From: Anaerostipes sp.
GTDB taxonomy: Bacteria > Bacillota > Clostridia > Lachnospirales > Lachnospiraceae
Length of the DNA: 43,580 bases
Reading direction: 5' to 3'
NCBI GenBank assembly: GCA_028697725.1
Contig: JAQVEG010000017.1
Location: 3,932-47,511 of the forward strand
Shown here: positions 26,381 to 35,426 of the stretch, in pieces
Layout: each line of letters opens with the position of its first letter
How positions within the stretch are numbered: the stretch's first letter is position 1
Notes under the pieces: model-generated
What the model was told of the DNA's origin: nothing
What the model saw: the letters and a program-made list of their open reading frames with translations, nothing else
Database searches by the model: none
Position numbers and translations under genes: made by a program

Positions 26381-28354
26381 TTAGTAAATATTCTGTATTT
26401 CTTTTTTGGAACATAATACAAGCATAATTGGTACTAATATAATCAAATAATATCCATATCTTGTAGATGCAATTGGACCTGCAAAGCAAATAATCATATT
26501 TACAATTGCCATACTAAACGGCAGCAATATTTTACACTTTTTTGAATTTATGCAATAACAACAAATAAACAAAAAAATCCACATATAGAAACCCATATTC
26601 ATTATTGCATTCACAAGCGGTATTGATTGAAACATACGAAAACTGTTCTGCAGAATATTTCTTTCAAATTCTAAACTGTTTGGATTTTCTAATCCATAGA
26701 AGCTAATATTTTTTCCCCTCCATGTAATTCCATTAAAATATAATGCATTCGATGTGTCTGGATAAAAAAACTGATATGTATTATTTAATGTTGCCTGAAT
26801 ATATGTAAGCGGATCTTTTTTTAATCCCTTCAACCAAAACTTCCAATACTCATGCTGTGTGTTTTTTGACGCATTAATGTTAAATCTTAACCTAACTGGA
26901 TCTGATAATCTAGGGTTATACACATCAGAAATTTTATCAAGTAGATTATTATCCACATCAGAAATTTTATCAAGTAGTTTATTATCCACATACATTTTCT
27001 TTAACATGTCTTTTTCATTCTTTTGAATACTTTTCTTATGTTTTATAAGATATCTAGCTGTTTGCTGAGTTGGTATTGACAGCATTTCTCTATAACTCCC
27101 CGGAGAAACTTTACACGCCGGTAAAATAATTTTGGGATAAACTATCCCTAAAAAAATGATTGGAATTAAAAACACTAACAATGTTTTTTTCCAATATTTT
27201 TTTAAACTAATTATAATAATAGGTGCTGACATCACTAACATATACAGTCCATTATTTCTCATTAATCCCATAAAAATTGACGTAATCACAAACAATATCA
27301 TATTTAATTTATGACTGAAAAAATTTCCTGTCTCCATCACCATATCATAACAAAGTACACACACCCATATCAGCGCAATCGTAAACCATGTATCTTTAAA
27401 AACCTGCGTTACAAACAATCCATAAATTGGGCTAATACAAAATACAAGAAAAATAATGTTACACATCTTTTTTGCACATTTTTTTTGATGTAACCACTCA
27501 ATTACATAAGATAGTGTCAGTGCCAACGCGATTCCTTGTATTATCACAAGTAGAAAAAATCCAATATTATATGAACCCAAAAATTTACCTACGGCCATGG
27601 TTCCTTTAATTATCATCGTGTGGGCAAAGGGATGATGATTGTTCATAATAGTTTCAGATGGCCACAATAGTTTAACGTAATGACTAGACCAAGAATTCGC
27701 AAATATATTTTTTATTTGTGCCATTTGATCCTTTGTATCAAAAGATGCAGAACAAGGATATAAAATAATCATATATGGTACCCAGCACAAAAAAAGAATT
27801 ATTGCTTTTCCTATTATTCTTTGGTGCTTTGTCCAACGTTTTTCAAAAAAAAATTTTTTATCTTCCTCTTCAGAAATCAACTGAACATTCTCCAGTTTTA
27901 TCAAGAAATATTTCATTACTAAATATAATAATAATGCGAAACCTATCCATACAAGAAAACTTAAAACTCTATTTGCTATATCACCAAATACCAAATTCCA
28001 ATTATTTTGCATTGAAAAGCTATAACCTAAAACATATAAAGATGAAATAAGTCCTGAAAAAAAAGCAATCAGATATTTGTTCCCCTTATATTCCATAGAA
28101 AAGACTTTATCCACAAAATATCTTACAACAGGATATAAAATTACGCATTTTACATTCTCTTTCAAAAAACCACTAGAAATTTTCTTTAAAATAAATGCCC
28201 AATGATTTCGTAATATAAATGTATATTGTTGCTCAGGTAATTTTATTTTACAAGTTGAAAGTGTAAAATCATTTACATTCAAAGTTATACAAAATGCTAG
28301 AATTATTAAAAAGCTCACGGCATACACTAACTTTTTTCTGTACTTACAACTCAT
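26381..28354 (-). CDS. Large multi-pass membrane protein, DUF6020-like
   Basis: 657 residues with about 13 hydrophobic segments. The motif YPCSASFDTKDQM after a transmembrane helix and NNHHPFAHTMI further on are shared with the protein at 36890 (YPATLSNDSVDQL and NNHHPALYTMF), as are QQTARY and SDPVR in the extracellular C-terminal part. From memory this is the family annotated DUF6020, with a shape like GT-C glycosyltransferases; function is not established. The start overlaps the glf stop by 11 bases with GGAG 10 bases upstream, so it is coupled to glf. It contains a 33-bp in-frame tandem duplication (26921-26986). Confidence 0.72.
   Translation of the reverse strand: MSCKYRKKLVYAVSFLIILAFCITLNVNDFTLSTCKIKLPEQQYTFILRNHWAFILKKISSGFLKENVKCVILYPVVRYFVDKVFSMEYKGNKYLIAFFSGLISSLYVLGYSFSMQNNWNLVFGDIANRVLSFLVWIGFALLLYLVMKYFLIKLENVQLISEEEDKKFFFEKRWTKHQRIIGKAIILFLCWVPYMIILYPCSASFDTKDQMAQIKNIFANSWSSHYVKLLWPSETIMNNHHPFAHTMIIKGTMAVGKFLGSYNIGFFLLVIIQGIALALTLSYVIEWLHQKKCAKKMCNIIFLVFCISPIYGLFVTQVFKDTWFTIALIWVCVLCYDMVMETGNFFSHKLNMILFVITSIFMGLMRNNGLYMLVMSAPIIIISLKKYWKKTLLVFLIPIIFLGIVYPKIILPACKVSPGSYREMLSIPTQQTARYLIKHKKSIQKNEKDMLKKMYVDNKLLDKISDVDNNLLDKISDVYNPRLSDPVRLRFNINASKNTQHEYWKFWLKGLKKDPLTYIQATLNNTYQFFYPDTSNALYFNGITWRGKNISFYGLENPNSLEFERNILQNSFRMFQSIPLVNAIMNMGFYMWIFLFICCYCINSKKCKILLPFSMAIVNMIICFAGPIASTRYGYYLIILVPIMLVLCSKKEIQNIY
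26921..26986. repeat. 33-bp in-frame tandem duplication inside the DUF6020-like gene
   Basis: Two adjacent 33-base copies (26921-26953 and 26954-26986) differ at one base. They encode NLLDKISDVDN and NLLDKISDVYN in a predicted extracellular loop. The related protein at 36890 has a single copy-length here, so the duplication looks recent. Confidence 0.9.
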
Positions 28355-29444
28355 TCTTACTCATCTCCAATGCAGATGCAATCACTGCATCCATGTCATA
28401 ATACTTATATTCACCTAATCTTCCACCAAAGATAATATTCTTTTCCTTTTGAGCCAATTCCTTATATTTCTCATACAGTTTTCCATTTTTTTCATCATTC
28501 ACTGGGTAATATGGCTCATCACCAAGTTTCCACTCGGAACTATACTCTCGGCTAATAACCGTCTTTGGCTGTGTTCCAAACTCAAACCATTTATGTTCAA
28601 TGATACGCGTCCATGGTGTTTCTGCATCTGTATAGTTCACCGCCGCATTCCCCTGAAAATTAGGTTCATCTAAAACTTCTGTCTCAAATCGGACAGAACG
28701 ATATTCTAACTCACCTAGTTTATAATTAAAATATTCATCAATGGCACCAGTATATATAACCTTGTCAGCCATCTTGTCCAACTCATCTTTTTTCTCAAGG
28801 TAATCAACACCTGTTTGAACTTCAATTCCATCTAGCATATGTTCTATCATTTTCGTATATCCACCCATTGGAATTCCCTGATACAATGCATTAAAATAAT
28901 TGTTATCAAAGGTCAATCGAACTGGAAGTCTTTTAATAATAAATGCTGGCAGTTGATCACAAGGTCTTCCCCATTGCTTTTCTGTATATCCCTTAATTAA
29001 TTTTTCATAAATATCTGTTCCTACCAGACTAATTGCCTGCTCTTCTAGATTTTTAGGCTCTAAAATTCCTGCTGCCTTCTTTTGCTCCTCAATCTTTTCC
29101 TTTGCCTCTTTTGGTGTCACTACTCCCCACATCTTATTAAATGTGTACATATTAAATGGCAAAGAATATAATTCTCCCTTGTAGTTTGCAACTGGAGAAT
29201 TCGTAAATCGATTAAATTCTGCAAATTGAGTAATATAATTCCATACCTTTTTATTGTTTGTATGGAAAATATGTGCCCCATATTTGTGTACATTAATTTC
29301 TTCTATCTCTTCTGTAAAGATATTTCCTGCAATATTGGGACGTCTATCAATTACTAACACTTTCTTTCCTGCCCTTTTTGCTTCTCTTGCAAATACAGCT
29401 CCATATAGCCCTGATCCAACAACTAAATAATCATATTGCTTCAT
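28344..29444 (-). CDS. glf: UDP-galactopyranose mutase
   Basis: 366 residues, normal length. The N-terminal FAD-binding motif VVGSGLYGAVFAREA, the IDRRPNIAGNIFTEE segment and the HKYGAHIFHTNN active-site stretch are those of Glf, and the C-terminal GGRLGEYKYYDMD matches the family's end. It converts UDP-galactopyranose to UDP-galactofuranose in the cytoplasm. Together with galE 1.5 kb upstream it implies galactofuranose in a surface polymer. AGGAG lies 6 bases before the ATG. Confidence 0.96.
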   Translation of the reverse strand: MKQYDYLVVGSGLYGAVFAREAKRAGKKVLVIDRRPNIAGNIFTEEIEEINVHKYGAHIFHTNNKKVWNYITQFAEFNRFTNSPVANYKGELYSLPFNMYTFNKMWGVVTPKEAKEKIEEQKKAAGILEPKNLEEQAISLVGTDIYEKLIKGYTEKQWGRPCDQLPAFIIKRLPVRLTFDNNYFNALYQGIPMGGYTKMIEHMLDGIEVQTGVDYLEKKDELDKMADKVIYTGAIDEYFNYKLGELEYRSVRFETEVLDEPNFQGNAAVNYTDAETPWTRIIEHKWFEFGTQPKTVISREYSSEWKLGDEPYYPVNDEKNGKLYEKYKELAQKEKNIIFGGRLGEYKYYDMDAVIASALEMSKNEL

Positions 29445-29474
29445 AATATTCTCCTACTTCTATAACATTTTTGA

Positions 29475-29506
29475 AAGCCAGTCAACCCAATAAAGTCAAC
29501 CGGCTT
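29475..29506 (-). terminator. Hairpin between the GDPD gene and glf, possible weak terminator
   Basis: A 12-bp stem with three G-U pairs (AAGCCGGTTGAC / GTTGACTGGCTT) and an 8-base loop. The T-run on the minus strand is short, so termination may be partial and glf may be read from the galE promoter. Confidence 0.45.
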
Positions 29507-29546
29507 ATTTCTATTGATTCTCTTTTTCTGCTTTTGATTTTATATA

Positions 29547-30923
29547 TTACCAAAACTTTGTGTTAGTCGTAATATTATTTACTCCGGCATTAATATATGT
29601 CCATACATCGGCAGCGTCATCAATAGTCCATACATTGGTAGCCACCCCTGACGATTTAAACTGCTTTAATAACGATGTTGATAAGTTGTTATACTTACAA
29701 TCCAAACCAATATCTCGATTCTTGTAGAAACTAATATATCCCGTAGATGTGTAAGATACAACATGTTCCATGGTTACATTTGGTAATTTTTCTGCTTTTA
29801 CAACACCATTTAATTGTATTAATGTTTCTAAATCATATGCAATATATTTATATTGGGAAGTTCCCATAATAGACTTTGTTGTATCATGTAACTTCTGCAT
29901 ATCGCCTTTTACCATTTCCTGCATCTGATCATAAGTCTGAGTTCCATCGTTAGTATACTCCATCTTAATCTCAATCACTGGAACCATATTATATTTCTTA
30001 CATGTGTTTAGATATTCCTCTAATGTTGGTACTGTAGTTGCTGATGCATAATTCTTATATTTACTATATCCATTTCCAGATTTAATCTTTAACTTTTTCA
30101 CTTCTTCCAACGTCATGTTCTCTGGTTTTTTGTCAACCCCACAAGTTCTCTTAAATGTCTCATCATGTAACAAGATAAAGTGTCCATCACTTGTTCTTCT
30201 AACATCTGTCTCTGCACCCCAGAATCCTGCTGCTCCCGCAAGTTCATACGCTTTGATTGTATTTTCTGGTGCATAAGCACTTAGTCCCCTATGGGCAATA
30301 AACTTTGTGCTTGTTGAATAGATTCGCTTTACCACTTGAACTTTATAAGATTTGGTTTTCTTAGATCCATCTTTCGTTGTAAGTTTAATTGTTGCTGTTC
30401 CGTATCCTTTTCCAGTAACTTTACCACTTGAACTTACTGTAGCTATCTTACTATTGCTTGTGGTGTACTTTAACCCCTTATTATATGTATAAGATGGCGA
30501 TACCGTTCCCTTCACTGTAACAGTCTTTCCTTTTTGAAGAGATATCTTGCTCGATGGTACTGTAACACTTTTTGCATATTGTGTTTTCACTTTGACTTTA
30601 CATGTCACTTTCTTGCTTGGTTTTGATTTCACCTTACAAGTAATATAGGTTGTCCCATTTTTCTTTGGTTTTACAGTTCCGTAAGATGAAACTGACGCAA
30701 CTGACTTATTGCTTGAAGACCAGACTAGCTTTGCCTTTGATGCAGAACTTGGTGTAATCTTAACTGTAAATTTCTTTGAATTTCCACGATACAATGTCTT
30801 TTTTGACGACACATTTGACCACTTAATCTTCGATACAGAAGCCGCGTGTACTGGATTGACCCCAGTTCCCAGCATAATCATACACAATAAACTGAATATG
30901 AGCTTTAGTTTTTTGTACTTCAT
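29547..30923 (-). CDS. Secreted glycerophosphodiester phosphodiesterase with two Big_2-like domains
   Basis: 458 residues from the ATG at 30923, chosen because AGGGG lies 8 bases before it; a GTG three codons earlier directly abuts that site. A signal peptide ends at VHAAS. Two Ig-like domains follow (~residues 30-115 and ~117-198; the second has the wording TVSSSGKVTGKGYGTATI). The C-terminal GDPD domain has HRG (211-213), EN (220-221), E238/D240 and H253, the metal and acid-base residues of GlpQ/UgpQ. Outside the cell it could trim glycerol-phosphate teichoic acid or phospholipid head groups. It sits 21 bases after galE in the same operon. Confidence 0.9.
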   Translation of the reverse strand: MKYKKLKLIFSLLCMIMLGTGVNPVHAASVSKIKWSNVSSKKTLYRGNSKKFTVKITPSSASKAKLVWSSSNKSVASVSSYGTVKPKKNGTTYITCKVKSKPSKKVTCKVKVKTQYAKSVTVPSSKISLQKGKTVTVKGTVSPSYTYNKGLKYTTSNSKIATVSSSGKVTGKGYGTATIKLTTKDGSKKTKSYKVQVVKRIYSTSTKFIAHRGLSAYAPENTIKAYELAGAAGFWGAETDVRRTSDGHFILLHDETFKRTCGVDKKPENMTLEEVKKLKIKSGNGYSKYKNYASATTVPTLEEYLNTCKKYNMVPVIEIKMEYTNDGTQTYDQMQEMVKGDMQKLHDTTKSIMGTSQYKYIAYDLETLIQLNGVVKAEKLPNVTMEHVVSYTSTGYISFYKNRDIGLDCKYNNLSTSLLKQFKSSGVATNVWTIDDAADVWTYINAGVNNITTNTKFW

Positions 30924-30944
30924 TTTATGCACCCCTTTGTATTT

Positions 30945-31961
30945 CTATCGATATCCATTTGGATTATGTTTCTGCCAATTCCATGTATCTTTACACATAT
31001 CTTCAAGATTGCGCTTTGCACTCCATCCAAGAATCTTTGCTGCCTTATCTGCATTGGCCCAGCAATCCTGCAAATCTCCATCACGTCGTGACCCGAATTC
31101 ATAGTTTAATTTAATATTATTTACCTTTTCAAATGCTTTGACCATATCTAACACACTATAAGGCACGCCTGTTCCAAGATTGATAATCTCAACCCCTGCC
31201 TGTGCTTTATTCGCATATTCTACCGCTTTCAAATGAGCGTTGGCTAAATCCATAACATGAATATAGTCACGTCTGCATGTTCCATCTGGTGTATCATAAT
31301 CATTTCCAAAGATAGTAAGCTTCTCTCTTCGTCCCACTGCTACTTGAGAAAGATATGGCATTAAGTTGTTTGGAATTCCCTGTGGATCTTCCCCAATTTT
31401 CCCTGATTCATGAGCACCGATTGGATTAAAATAACGAAGAAGTACAACTTTTAATTCTGAATCAGCTTTTGCTGTATCTTCTAAAATCTGTTCCATCATC
31501 ACTTTTGTCCATCCATAAGGATTCGAGCAGGTTCCTCTCTTCATTGTCTCAATATTAGGAACTGCATTGTCTTCTCCATAAACAGTTGCTGAAGATGAGA
31601 ATACAAACTGATGTACCCCTGCTTCTTTCATACATTCTAATAGGGTCAAAGTAGTATCGATGTTATTGCGATAATACATCAATGGTTTCTCAACGGATTC
31701 CCCCACTGCCTTTAATCCGGCAAAATGAATCACACAGTCAATCTTATGTTCAGAGAAAACCTTAGCCACAACACTGTGGTCTTTAATGTCTCCCTCGTAA
31801 GAAACAATTGTCTTTCCAGTAATCTCTTCTACTCTCTTTGTTGATTCCGGGCAGCTATTGCTGTAATTATCTAAAATAACCACTTCATGTCCTGCACAAA
31901 GCAGCTCCGTTGCTGTATGAGAACCAATATATCCTGCTCCACCTGCTAATAGAATCTTCAT
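30945..31961 (-). CDS. galE: UDP-glucose 4-epimerase
   Basis: 338 residues, full length. GGAGYIGS at 7-14 binds NAD; Ser124, Tyr149 and Lys153 form the catalytic set (SSSATVYG, YGWTK). It interconverts UDP-glucose and UDP-galactose, linking galU to glf. AGGAGG lies 9 bases before the ATG. It heads an operon with the GDPD gene. Confidence 0.96.
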   Translation of the reverse strand: MKILLAGGAGYIGSHTATELLCAGHEVVILDNYSNSCPESTKRVEEITGKTIVSYEGDIKDHSVVAKVFSEHKIDCVIHFAGLKAVGESVEKPLMYYRNNIDTTLTLLECMKEAGVHQFVFSSSATVYGEDNAVPNIETMKRGTCSNPYGWTKVMMEQILEDTAKADSELKVVLLRYFNPIGAHESGKIGEDPQGIPNNLMPYLSQVAVGRREKLTIFGNDYDTPDGTCRRDYIHVMDLANAHLKAVEYANKAQAGVEIINLGTGVPYSVLDMVKAFEKVNNIKLNYEFGSRRDGDLQDCWANADKAAKILGWSAKRNLEDMCKDTWNWQKHNPNGYR

Positions 31962-32035
31962 ATGTTTTTGCCTCCTTTAATGGGCTTATTCTTTTCGTAA
32001 CTTTTTTCACAATTGCTTACATTTTATCATATAGG

Positions 32036-32077
32036 AAAAAAGAGAGCAACCTGGTTTGTTTCCAAAATTGCACTCTC
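32036..32077 (-). terminator. Rho-independent terminator after the 3D-domain gene
   Basis: On the minus strand GAGAG-TG-CAATTTTGG pairs with CCAGGTTGCTCTC around an AAACAAA loop, with a small bulge, followed by six T. It lies 10 bases after the stop codon and upstream of galE. Confidence 0.7.
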
Positions 32078-32085
32078 CTCCTTAT

Positions 32086-32496
32086 TTATTTCTTAATTTT
32101 GTATACTTTAATATTGTTTTTACGTCCAAACTTTTTAACCTTTTTATGTGATGTAAAGTAAATGTCAATATGCTTTCCTTTTACTCCTCCACCTACATCT
32201 TCTGCCACATATGTTTTTCCTTTAATCTTAACCTTGGTTCCTAACTTGATTTTTCTTTTATCAACTGCGATGGTTCTTCCAGCTTTTGCTTTCTTTCCTG
32301 ATGCAGTTCTGTTTCCCCATCCTCCACTACAGCTTCGGCATCCGCAATAAGCCGTTAGCTTATACTTTCCAAGGTATGTTACCTTCTTTGCCTTTGCTTG
32401 TGTTGATGTAGATCCTGTAAATGTGAAGCCTGCAATTAACATAAACATCATGGTCAGGACTAATAATTTTACTTTCTTTAACTTTAATAATTTCAT
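32086..32496 (-). CDS. Secreted 3D-domain protein (putative wall-lytic)
   Basis: 136 residues. A signal peptide (basic start, hydrophobic 10-28, STQAKA cleavage region) is followed by a 3D domain named for three Asp: D79 (TIAVD), D100 (AED) and D111 (HID), with AYCGCRSC and the VGGGVKGKHID loop. This fold is the catalytic core of MltA-type lytic transglycosylases and is found in YuiC/Rpf-like proteins that act on peptidoglycan. It is a single-gene unit with its own promoter (32591-32619) and a WalR-like box (32564-32580), closed by a terminator. Confidence 0.87.
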   Translation of the reverse strand: MKLLKLKKVKLLVLTMMFMLIAGFTFTGSTSTQAKAKKVTYLGKYKLTAYCGCRSCSGGWGNRTASGKKAKAGRTIAVDKRKIKLGTKVKIKGKTYVAEDVGGGVKGKHIDIYFTSHKKVKKFGRKNNIKVYKIKK

Positions 32497-32563
32497 ACTT
32501 TCCTCATTTCTATTCTAGATACATTTATGTATCACTCTTTTTGTTATTATTTTCTTAAACTTT

Positions 32564-32580
32564 GTAACATTTCTGTAACA
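32564..32580 (-). promoter_or_regulatory. WalR-like box at the 3D-domain gene
   Basis: TGTTAC-N5-TGTTAC on the minus strand, a perfect match to the WalR consensus TGTWAH-N5-TGTWAH known from Bacillus and Staphylococcus. It starts 10 bases downstream of the -10 element, overlapping the expected transcription start, a position better suited to repression than activation. Confidence 0.6.
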
Positions 32581-32590
32581 ACTAATTCAC

Positions 32591-32619
32591 ATTTTATACA
32601 CATTTAACTCTTTTGTCAA
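32591..32619 (-). promoter_or_regulatory. Sigma-A promoter of the 3D-domain gene
   Basis: Minus-strand TTGACA (32614-32619) and TAAAAT (32591-32596) with a 17-base spacer. Confidence 0.7.
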
Positions 32620-32642
32620 CCCTTAATGAATCTATTTTTCAA

Positions 32643-32690
32643 AAAAAATAAAAGAAGGGGTTTGATTTTACTCAAAACCTCTTCTTTTAT
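32643..32690 (-). terminator. Rho-independent terminator at the end of the YfhO gene
   Basis: AAAAGAAG-A-GGTTTTGA pairs with TCAAACC-C-CTTCTTTT around a short loop, followed on the minus strand by ATTTTTTTT. The stem includes the last codons of the gene. Confidence 0.8.
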
Positions 32691-35334
32691 GCTGCATCCA
32701 CACCACAAGTCCAAATATTATAAATCCTATCATACTTATGATAAAACCAAGTCTAATTCCTGGAGTTTCATAATGAAGTTGTATCTTATGGCTTCCTTTT
32801 TCCAAAACCACTCCCATATACATTCCGTTGGTTTTTAATATCTTTGTCTCCTTACCGTCTACCTTTGCACTCCATCCTTTTCCATAAGGAATGGTAATAC
32901 AAAGAAGCTTTGGTTTATTTACAGTAATATCCCCAGAAAAATGATTGTCCTTGTATTTTATGTTCTTTAAAGAATTCATCTTTCTTGCCGCAAGATACTC
33001 TTTTGTTCTCTTAGAATCAGTCATTACGATTCTTAGAGCATCAATATTATAGTCACCTTTTGATAAATATTCTAATGTAACAGTTCCTTCCTCTACTGGA
33101 ATCATATAATCATCTCGTCCAAAATTATATGGGCTGTCTTCTCCTTGAATATAAATATTACGACTGACCCCATTTTGTGTCACAACAATTCCCTTTGTCG
33201 CTCCACTTCCTTCTAGCCATTCCATCTTCTTCCCTGCTTTTATATGGGTAAATTTCAAATTATGAAAATACAAGTATGCCGTCTGTCCTTTATGTTTTGG
33301 AATGTGAACTGTACTTTTCATTTTCGATTTTTTCGTCCGAATATGTTTCTGAGAAAAGATTAAAGTCTCGACATTTACCCCTTCTGACACAGAGCCTTGA
33401 GATAAAGAAGATATATTATCCTCCACCACTCCATACTGAAGCATGGACTGTTCTCGTCCTACTCCATTTAAAGCCTCATACTGTTTCTCTCGAATATATT
33501 TACTATAGGTGTACCCAAATGGCAGTGCATAAGGATTACGGTACAATGCAACGCCATCCTTTTCCTCCACCTTTGTAAATCCATCTGGAATTGCACTTTT
33601 ATCCTCTGTATCTACTGACATATACTTCACACCTGCCAAACTTAAAAGTCCAGTTCTTCCATCTAGTCCTTTAAATTTATCAGCGTACTGCATACCCAGA
33701 GTCTGATAACTTTTCAAACTCTCTGCTACATTTCCATCCAAAATACTGTAATATCCTGAAATTGTATTCAGCTCATTTAAGATTCCATAATTTTTATATG
33801 ACTGGGATTCTCCATGAACTCTATATAACCCATTATCCTTCACATCTTTTAGCACCTGACATGATTTGCTTTTTAATGTACTGACTGCTTTTCCCCTTGT
33901 AATAAAATCAGATACATAATCTCCCTGGCCTGGACTGAATCGATAATATCCATGAATTCCAACTCCTGCAATTACCAAAACCATAACAAGAATTCGTACC
34001 ATATGATTCTTATAGTGAATTCCTTTCCATTGAAATACCACAAATAGCAAGTAAAATAGGAACAATAATCCTCCTGCCACAAAAGCACCGGGATTGCTGA
34101 ACATTGTATTATAAAATTCTCCAAATATAATAATTCCTATATAAAATACTATAATTGCAAGAATCCGAAGTAATTGCTTTTTCGTCATAACAAAAAACCA
34201 TGGATACATCTCTGCCACCAGCACAGCAACAAAAAATCCAAAGGCAAATCCCCATCGATTAGAGGCATATGACATTCCATTTAAAACATAGCCAATCAAT
34301 GGACAGCACAGGGCGAACAAACACCCCAGTACCGCAATCTTATAACGTTTATGTCTCATTCGTTCCGAAGAAAGGAGCAGTGCGATTGCAATTCCTGCAA
34401 TTGGAATAAATCCTGCGTTGGTGTTATGACCACTATTTCCATACGCAATCATATTTTCTGCCAGCATCACATAAAACCTTACTGGATACGCAAGTAAACT
34501 TGTAATCTTAACTCCACCTGTTCCTCTTCCATTTCCAAGAAAGCCTAAAATTGACGGAAGAAGTATCACTGCTGACATACATATTCCAATCATATAGTAT
34601 GATCCAAATTTAAATATTGTCTTTCCAAATGCCTTGATTCTATGTTCTGTCTCATAATAATAAAACCGAATCCATGCATATAAAACAGCAAGGATTGTGA
34701 GCATATATAGAAAATAAAAATTGCTAATGGCTGCAACTGCTGTCACACCAATAAATAAATATGGTTTCTCTTTTCGATATATTTTCTCAATTCCAAGACA
34801 AAATAAGGGATAATAAATCATTGGATTTAAGAAAAATGGATGTCTAATTCCCAAATGAAATACGAACCCACAGAATACATACACAATAGCTCCTAATATA
34901 GAAGAATAATCGTGAAGTTTCATCTTCTTCGTATAAAGCATAAAGCAAAATCCTGCCAAATACATTCTTAGCAAAATCATAATATCATATGCGTACTCCA
35001 TATACTTTGTTGGCACTAGTCCATAAACTAGATTCAGCGGATCACCAATGGCATAGTAATTCAAAGTTTGCAAAATATCTGCTCCATACCCTAAATTCAT
35101 ATTCCACATAGGAAGATAGAATTTCCCTTGAACTACATTTCCCGCAAACCTTCTTAAATACTGTCCCCAATAAACCAACGCAGAGAAATGTTGGCTCAAT
35201 CCGTCTTCTACTCCTGTCCCCCATATGAAAGTCTTGTTTTCAATAATAAATGGAAGAAATGCTACAAAGATAAGAAGTAGAAAAATTCCGGTATATAATA
35301 AGTAATATTTTTGTCTTTTATGCGTAGTAAACAT
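32668..35334 (-). CDS. YfhO-family GT-C membrane glycosyltransferase
   Basis: 888 residues with about 13 hydrophobic segments, a large extracellular region near 480-850 and a last helix (GFIISMIGFIIFGLVVW). The start LPFIIENKTFIWGTGVEDGLSQHF is the conserved first outside loop with the Asp expected for a GT-C enzyme, and KGSHKIQLHYETPG before the last helix is typical of YfhO. In Bacillus and Listeria, YfhO-type proteins transfer sugar from a polyprenyl-phosphate donor to lipoteichoic acid outside the cell, with a CsbB-type GT2 and a GtcA flippase. Both partners are encoded next door. Confidence 0.87.
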   Translation of the reverse strand: MFTTHKRQKYYLLYTGIFLLLIFVAFLPFIIENKTFIWGTGVEDGLSQHFSALVYWGQYLRRFAGNVVQGKFYLPMWNMNLGYGADILQTLNYYAIGDPLNLVYGLVPTKYMEYAYDIMILLRMYLAGFCFMLYTKKMKLHDYSSILGAIVYVFCGFVFHLGIRHPFFLNPMIYYPLFCLGIEKIYRKEKPYLFIGVTAVAAISNFYFLYMLTILAVLYAWIRFYYYETEHRIKAFGKTIFKFGSYYMIGICMSAVILLPSILGFLGNGRGTGGVKITSLLAYPVRFYVMLAENMIAYGNSGHNTNAGFIPIAGIAIALLLSSERMRHKRYKIAVLGCLFALCCPLIGYVLNGMSYASNRWGFAFGFFVAVLVAEMYPWFFVMTKKQLLRILAIIVFYIGIIIFGEFYNTMFSNPGAFVAGGLLFLFYLLFVVFQWKGIHYKNHMVRILVMVLVIAGVGIHGYYRFSPGQGDYVSDFITRGKAVSTLKSKSCQVLKDVKDNGLYRVHGESQSYKNYGILNELNTISGYYSILDGNVAESLKSYQTLGMQYADKFKGLDGRTGLLSLAGVKYMSVDTEDKSAIPDGFTKVEEKDGVALYRNPYALPFGYTYSKYIREKQYEALNGVGREQSMLQYGVVEDNISSLSQGSVSEGVNVETLIFSQKHIRTKKSKMKSTVHIPKHKGQTAYLYFHNLKFTHIKAGKKMEWLEGSGATKGIVVTQNGVSRNIYIQGEDSPYNFGRDDYMIPVEEGTVTLEYLSKGDYNIDALRIVMTDSKRTKEYLAARKMNSLKNIKYKDNHFSGDITVNKPKLLCITIPYGKGWSAKVDGKETKILKTNGMYMGVVLEKGSHKIQLHYETPGIRLGFIISMIGFIIFGLVVWMQHKRRGFE

Positions 35335-35369
35335 GCTGCCACCCTTTTTAAGTTATTTTGTTGAATTTG

Positions 35370-35398
35370 TTGAAAAATATTCATTTTTATATTATGAT
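35370..35398 (+). promoter_or_regulatory. Sigma-A promoter of gtrA
   Basis: TTGAAA (35370-35375) and TATGAT (35393-35398) with a 17-base spacer. The predicted start near 35405 leaves a short leader carrying AAGGAG (35411-35416), which supports the gtrA start at 35427 rather than an earlier in-frame ATG. Confidence 0.55.
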
Positions 35399-35426
35399 TG
35401 TTAAAGTTATAAGGAGAATAAAATCT

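Noticed and set aside
26921-26986. Repeat as a CRISPR array
   Set aside because: Only two directly abutting units with no spacers, inside a coding frame; no cas genes in the window.
30709-31104. Plus-strand frame of 131 codons opposite the GDPD and galE genes
   Set aside because: It is a shadow of two well-supported genes on the other strand and shows no protein features.
35358-35426. Upstream start for the GtrA gene, adding 23 residues
   Set aside because: This stretch contains the promoter, and the later ATG has a proper AAGGAG site and the normal family N-terminus.
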